Source: Dipteris shenzhenensis
Taxonomy: Eukaryota > Polypodiophyta > Polypodiopsida > Gleicheniales
DNA: 64,000 bases
NCBI GenBank assembly: GCA_047967505.1
Contig: CM106541.1
Strand: one strand, 5' to 3'
Made by a program: the position numbers and the translations under genes. The notes beneath the pieces were generated by a model. It did no database searches. It saw nothing but the letters and a program-made list of their open reading frames with translations, and had not been told where the DNA came from. Below are positions 59,781-64,000 of the stretch, in pieces. The first letter of the stretch is position 1. The number at the start of each line of letters is the position of its first letter.

Positions 59781-62039
59781 AACACTATAAACGAGTTGCC
59801 ACAGGACTTACACTAAACGGTCAAAACCAAGATGTGAGAATGTCTATATGCCAAGGATCAAGCCTGTAGTAAAGTGATGACAACTATGTCGGGAGTAGCC
59901 AAGAGGTTGTACAAGGCTGATGTGTATGTGTAGGGAACCAGTGCCAAAAATAGTCAATGAAAATGACTGTACATTGGTGGCATATGTGGGTGTAAGAAGT
60001 ATGAAACAATCTTGAATCCAAGGAGGGATAACTCTACCAAGTGTCACACTAGTGTGGTGAACTATCGAATGCCAAAAGACTGAGCTGGTCAGATGTATGA
60101 GTGTGTACACCGATGATAAATTCAATGGGATTGACGCCGGTGGGAACTAATCGGGTAATGTGGCATGGCTGACTTGACTTGGTGGAGTTGGATCTCCTCT
60201 ATGGCGGTGCTAGTCTACAACTATAGACTACACGTTGAATCGCAAAATGCAGTAAATGAATTTTATCTTGATTCATTTTAAGTGCTGGGTATGATGCAGT
60301 GGATCAGGAGATGGTTCCGATGATGAGATTTTGATGATGTTGGACTGTGTAAATATTAGACGTGAAATCTGATGTGCTCAGTGCATAGAGCGCAAGCTGG
60401 CGAGTAATTTTGCTTTTTGGATTACCTCCAAATTCCCTTGGATTAGAAGTTATGGCTCCCGGAAGGATGGGCCAACTTTGTCCAAGGAGGGGGTCCAAAT
60501 GGATGATGTGGCCTGTGGAGGTCACATGCAACCTATGGAGGGGATTGTGCCTACAAAGCACTGATGTTGAGGTGGCACAGTCAGTTCATGTGCTCTTACA
60601 AAAAGTTTCTTGTGAGGCACAATAATGTGCTAAGGAGGCACATGATGACATGGCACTGTGCTGCCACATGTCAATGATTAGGTGGTAGTTTGTTGATTGG
60701 GTAGTGCTTACATGCTAGGATGATGTGGTTGTGAGATGAGATCGCCACGTGTTAGGTTCGTTAACCAACCCTATTAATAAGGTTGACCCAAGGTTAATGT
60801 TACCTAGGTTACCTTCACCCAACCAAGGTGCCACGTGTCAAAATCCTTGCCAACCCTTAGTGATAACATTTTGGATAGAATCTTTCTAGATTCCATCAAA
60901 ATCTCAATAGATTCTGTTAAGCAAGAGTCGAGCCTGCTGGGCAGAGCTCGGTTAGAGCAGCTCGGTTAGAGCATAGGAGCAGCTTGGGACTCAAAGGAGC
61001 ATTTGCATGGTTGTTTGAGTGTTGTTGAATGAGGCATTGCTGGAGCGTAGGCATTGGAGAAGAGCCTCACTTGTTGATTGGCTATGGCAAGCTAAAGCAC
61101 TATTGGCTGTCAGTCGATTGGGCTAAGCAGACGTTAGCTGCAGTCAGCGTCGTTTGATGAAGACGGGTTTGTCAACTCTATGTTTGGCACCTTGTAGGTC
61201 CTCTAGTGATCCTCATGCAATCTTTGGAGCTAAAGTGAGCCGCCATGAGAACTCATAGGAGAGATTTTGTCCGTGGCAATGGCTACTAGATTGAGCGAAC
61301 CCTTCAACTGTGTGATGTGCCGTCCCTGAGTTCGATGCTGCCATTTGGTCGTTGACGAGTGTGACTGAGGAGCTGCTTTGCTAGGATGCCCGATTGCATG
61401 AAGGATGGAGTCTGATGCTACAATTGTGTACACTTGAGCATTGGTCGTCCTGGAGGGCTGATGAAGGAGGCATTGGGCTAGAGCCAGGGGCCAGGTCACT
61501 GGCCGAGCCTTGAGGAAGAGGTCATTGTTGCTCGTTGTTCAGGCTGGGAGCTCGTTGAGAGCTAGGTTGAGAACACCGCTTGTTTGAGGTTTCATTGCCT
61601 CTACTGTGAAGCTTGCTGAAGGAAGGGCTGTTTGAGGTCATTGGAGCGTGGATGTAGTTGGTGAGGCCACGAGGCGCTGTCGGTGGAAGGCTCCATTAAG
61701 CAGCACTGGTAGCTTCTTATGTTAGTGACTCGTGCTTGAGTTAGATCTTGTTGGAGGCGGCTATGGATGCCTCAAGCTTCGAAAGGTTGTAGAAGCCTTA
61801 AAGCATGCATGGCTTGTTGCTTGGGGCTACTTGACTCAGAGTCGAGGCTTATAGGCATCCAGGCTGTTGTTGTATGTTGTGCCTTAGGATCCAATTTGTG
61901 CTTGCTGTTGTTCCTTAGTTTGAGCTGCGTAGGTCGTAGTAGTCTTTGCTAGCTGTAGAGTCCAAGAGGGCCGTATGTTGTATGTGCTTTTGGGTTTGCC
62001 CTGGAACCCGTAGAGACCTTAGAGTCTTGAGTCGTTCAC
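59781..62039. other. unassigned intergenic sequence
   Basis: No Rep domain, gag or host exon recognised. 60740-60850 carries a few GGTTAACC-like blocks reminiscent of the palindrome arrays. Frames at 60304-60625 and 61230-61952 lack family features. Confidence 0.45.
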
Positions 62040-62421
62040 GCAAATCTATATAGCAGAGAGCCTACAAAAAACTTAAAATCTCTCTTGAAGTTCCCAACAA
62101 AGGAAAGAGATGCAGACACCTTCACAAAATCCTTCAGAGATCAAAAGAAACCCAATGACCTTTAAAACACCATAACTTGAGCTTCGTGAAGCGAAATGGA
62201 GTGCTTTTTGAATCGAAACAGAAAGGAAGATGAGCTTTGCAAGAAGAGCTAAGTGAGGACAATGAATGTGCCTCACGAAGAGGGCTTGTGCCTTGATGGA
62301 AGCAAGTGCTTACGCCTTGATGAAGCAAGGGCTTTCACTCTCTCTGATGGAAATCTCTCTTAATGGAAGATGCCTCACGGAAGGAGGGCTTGACACTCAT
62401 GAAAGGAGTGGAAGCACCATC

Positions 62422-62434
62422 GGCTCTTATACCA
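62422..62434 (-). other. possible tRNA-iMet-like primer site on the minus strand
   Basis: The reverse complement is TGGTATAAGAGCC, close to the TGGTATCAGAGCC expected, directly after CTACCA, an LTR-like end. The matching LTR start on this strand (beyond 62600) could not be fixed. Confidence 0.3.
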
Positions 62435-62533
62435 TGGTAGCGGAAGTGGGAGAGGGAGAGAGAGAGGAGTGCACACGATATAGCTACCTATACACTAAGT
62501 GTATTAACAATGAACATGAAGATATACATGTGA

Positions 62534-62558
62534 ACCCTTTAGGGTTAGGGTTAGGGTA
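62534..62558 (+). repeat. short telomere-like repeat
   Basis: TTTAGGG followed by two TTAGGG units near 62538-62557. Too short to imply a former chromosome end. Confidence 0.6.
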
Positions 62559-62707
62559 TGCCCCTATGCCCTATGTGGATAGTACAATTAACACTATCTT
62601 TAACACTACCCTTCTATGTAAGTAAATGCTAAAACATCTAATCTTAACTCCTTAAAAACATTTAAATATCTCTAGCTAATAGACGAACTTATTTCACTTC
62701 CGGCAAC

Positions 62708-62710
<3 letters not shown>

Positions 62711-62750
<40 letters not shown>

Positions 62751-62798
62751 GCGTGCACGTGTGCCTCCATTATCTTTTGACTCTCTCTCTCTCTCTTG
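62711..62798. repeat. CT microsatellites
   Basis: CT runs at about 62711-62748 and 62781-62796. Confidence 0.95.
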
Positions 62799-63121
62799 TT
62801 GAGAGTTGTGGTGCCATGAGCACATGTAGAGCAAAGGTATGGGCAAAGGATAAGCTGCCACATGGCATGGAGGAGATATCCCACATGTGAGCAAGCAAAT
62901 GGATGTAAGTACCCTCACCTATAAAAGGGAGGTTCATTTGAAGGAATATCAATCAAGCACTTTGCACTATCTCAAGATTCTCTTTATGAGTCCAAGCTAA
63001 TCTATCTTGGAACCTAATTGACTTGAGATACATGTCATGAGCACTCTCTTCATCATGTTTCCACATAGATTCCATCCACCTTAGAGCGCTCCATAGATCC
63101 TTAGGCACGCATGTTTTGTCA
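62797..63121 (+). repeat. LTR at the right edge (325 bp)
   Basis: TGTTGAGAG (62797) to TTTTGTCA (63121), with CTATAAAAG near 62921 as TATA box, followed at once by a perfect primer site. The left boundary abuts a CT run and is inferred. Confidence 0.6.
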
Positions 63122-63133
63122 TGGTATCAGAGC
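63122..63133 (+). other. tRNA-iMet primer binding site
   Basis: Perfect TGGTATCAGAGC, marking the start of an LTR retrotransposon that runs off the right edge. Confidence 0.85.
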
Positions 63134-64000
63134 ATAGGTTTAGCTCTCCTAGTTTAGCTCATTAGTAGTTCACTAGGATTGCTCCCATTTCTAGATTAGT
63201 TGTAGGTATGTCTTAGGAACTCATGAGTTCTCCTAGGTTAGTTTTAGTTTTAGATTGAGAACAAGTTTCAGTCCCTAGAGAGAGAAATTTTCCGTCCATC
63301 CATTTTTATGAGAGATTCATTGTGAGCTTAAGTATTCCTTATTCTGTGAGAGCAAGAGAGTCCCTTGAGTATTTTCTTTGTGAGGATTCATGTGAGAGAA
63401 ATTGAGAGAGGTTTTTTTGTTCCAGAGAGACTAGTAAGAGCAAAATCTGTAGCATCTACCTTGGTCTCTCTCAACTGACAAACATCAAGCCCTATGAAAC
63501 CTACAACTATGTAACTCTAACGACGCTCAAGCTTCTCTGAGCTCACAAGCAAAGTTGTACCAGCAGCAGCATCTCGTCCTTCAGAGTTAGTGCTCCAAAG
63601 GCCAAAGCTCTCTAGGCCATAGATTCGGCTTCTGCTCTAACACGATTGCTCTCCAACAGCATAGCTACACCTACAACGACTAAACGAATGGCCGAAGCTC
63701 CACACGCCTGGTAACAAATGCTTCTACGAGCAGCGTGGCCTCTCTAGCTATCTGCCTTCTACACAGTGTTGGTCGACCAACTACCTCCACTGGTGAAACC
63801 TCTGGCATCGACCTTCTGTGTCTCTGACGTGCCGACGGCTCCAACTCTCTGCACATGTAAACATCAACAGCCTGCAATAGCGGCGGCTCTCGGATCCCTC
63901 AACGCCAACGCCTTCTTCAACGAGCAGGCAGCTCAAGGAACAACAGCTCCCTACAACCAGCTGCCAATGCCTGCCTACAGTTTACTATAGAGCTTTGAAT
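63134..64000 (+). other. leader region of the right-edge retrotransposon
   Basis: No gag domain is recognisable yet. The 74-codon frame at 63766-63990 (Ala/Pro-rich) may be leader or the beginning of a gag-like frame. Confidence 0.4.

Noticed and set aside
62538-62557. TTTAGGG/TTAGGG run as an interstitial telomere
   Set aside because: Only about three units; expected by chance or short-repeat drift in a genome this size.

Overview
This window is nuclear DNA from a land plant with a large, repeat-swollen genome. The evidence is a spliced host gene with canonical GT-AG introns, dense Ty1/copia and Ty3/gypsy LTR retrotransposons primed by tRNA-iMet, several LINE lineages and many CT/GA microsatellites. 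A fern- or gymnosperm-like genome would fit introns of this size, but I cannot assign the species. I see nothing prokaryotic, no CRISPR array and no rRNA or tRNA gene.

The backbone is one host gene on the minus strand: methionine aminopeptidase 2 (MetAP2). Eleven coding exons can be placed from the ATG at 50353 down to 12696. They give 439 uninterrupted codons with matching intron phases. The C-terminal exon is not visible and probably lies beyond position 1. Intron 2 (18093-49616) is about 31.5 kb and holds most of the mobile elements. Intron 4 (14457-17838) holds a LINE fragment between two copies of a 0.25-kb direct repeat. The sequence beyond exon 11 (1-12695) is all transposon or unassigned, so the last intron exceeds 12.6 kb if the gene is complete. 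A TATA box lies about 50 bp upstream of the ATG. About 150 bp upstream of the ATG is a 169-bp piece resembling an exon of the ribosome-export adaptor NMD3, flanked by perfect 13-bp repeats.

Layout. 1-2710: 3' part of copia-1. 2711-7949: gypsy-A with chromodomain and a long 3' LTR. 7966-8890: LINE 3' end (minus). 9350-12165: eroded L1-type LINE (plus). 12696-18092: MetAP2 exons 11 to 3. 18240-22420: LINE-d. 22687-24936: an LTR joined to a chromodomain gypsy remnant (gypsy-C). 24980-25372: LINE-d relative (minus). 25416-25812: LTR plus primer site. 26470-31562: complete copia-2. 32391-42046: gypsy-B, split by a dispersed repeat, by complete copia-3 (33891-39756, 5-bp target duplication GATGG) and by a 0.5-kb unknown insert. 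42047-44401: LTR and LINE debris. 44600-45640: palindrome array and a GTAC-bearing leader-like region. 45640-49616: mostly unassigned intron. 49617-50353: MetAP2 exons 2 and 1. 50354-64000: promoter, NMD3 piece, microsatellites, a Helitron-like fragment, a LINE tail, a Ulp1-protease-like remnant, a 52-nt-arm fold-back, a decayed helicase-plus-endonuclease (Helentron-type) remnant, and an LTR near the right edge.

The items most worth following up are the MetAP2 gene carrying a 31.5-kb nested-transposon intron and an unusual active-site Tyr; the dense GTAC (SBP-box-like) arrays in the leaders of two separate copia elements; the plant Helentron-like remnant; the NMD3 fragment beside the MetAP2 promoter; and the duplicated intron segment around a 3'-truncated LINE. 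I found no intact new enzymatic system. Most coding sequence here is decaying transposon.
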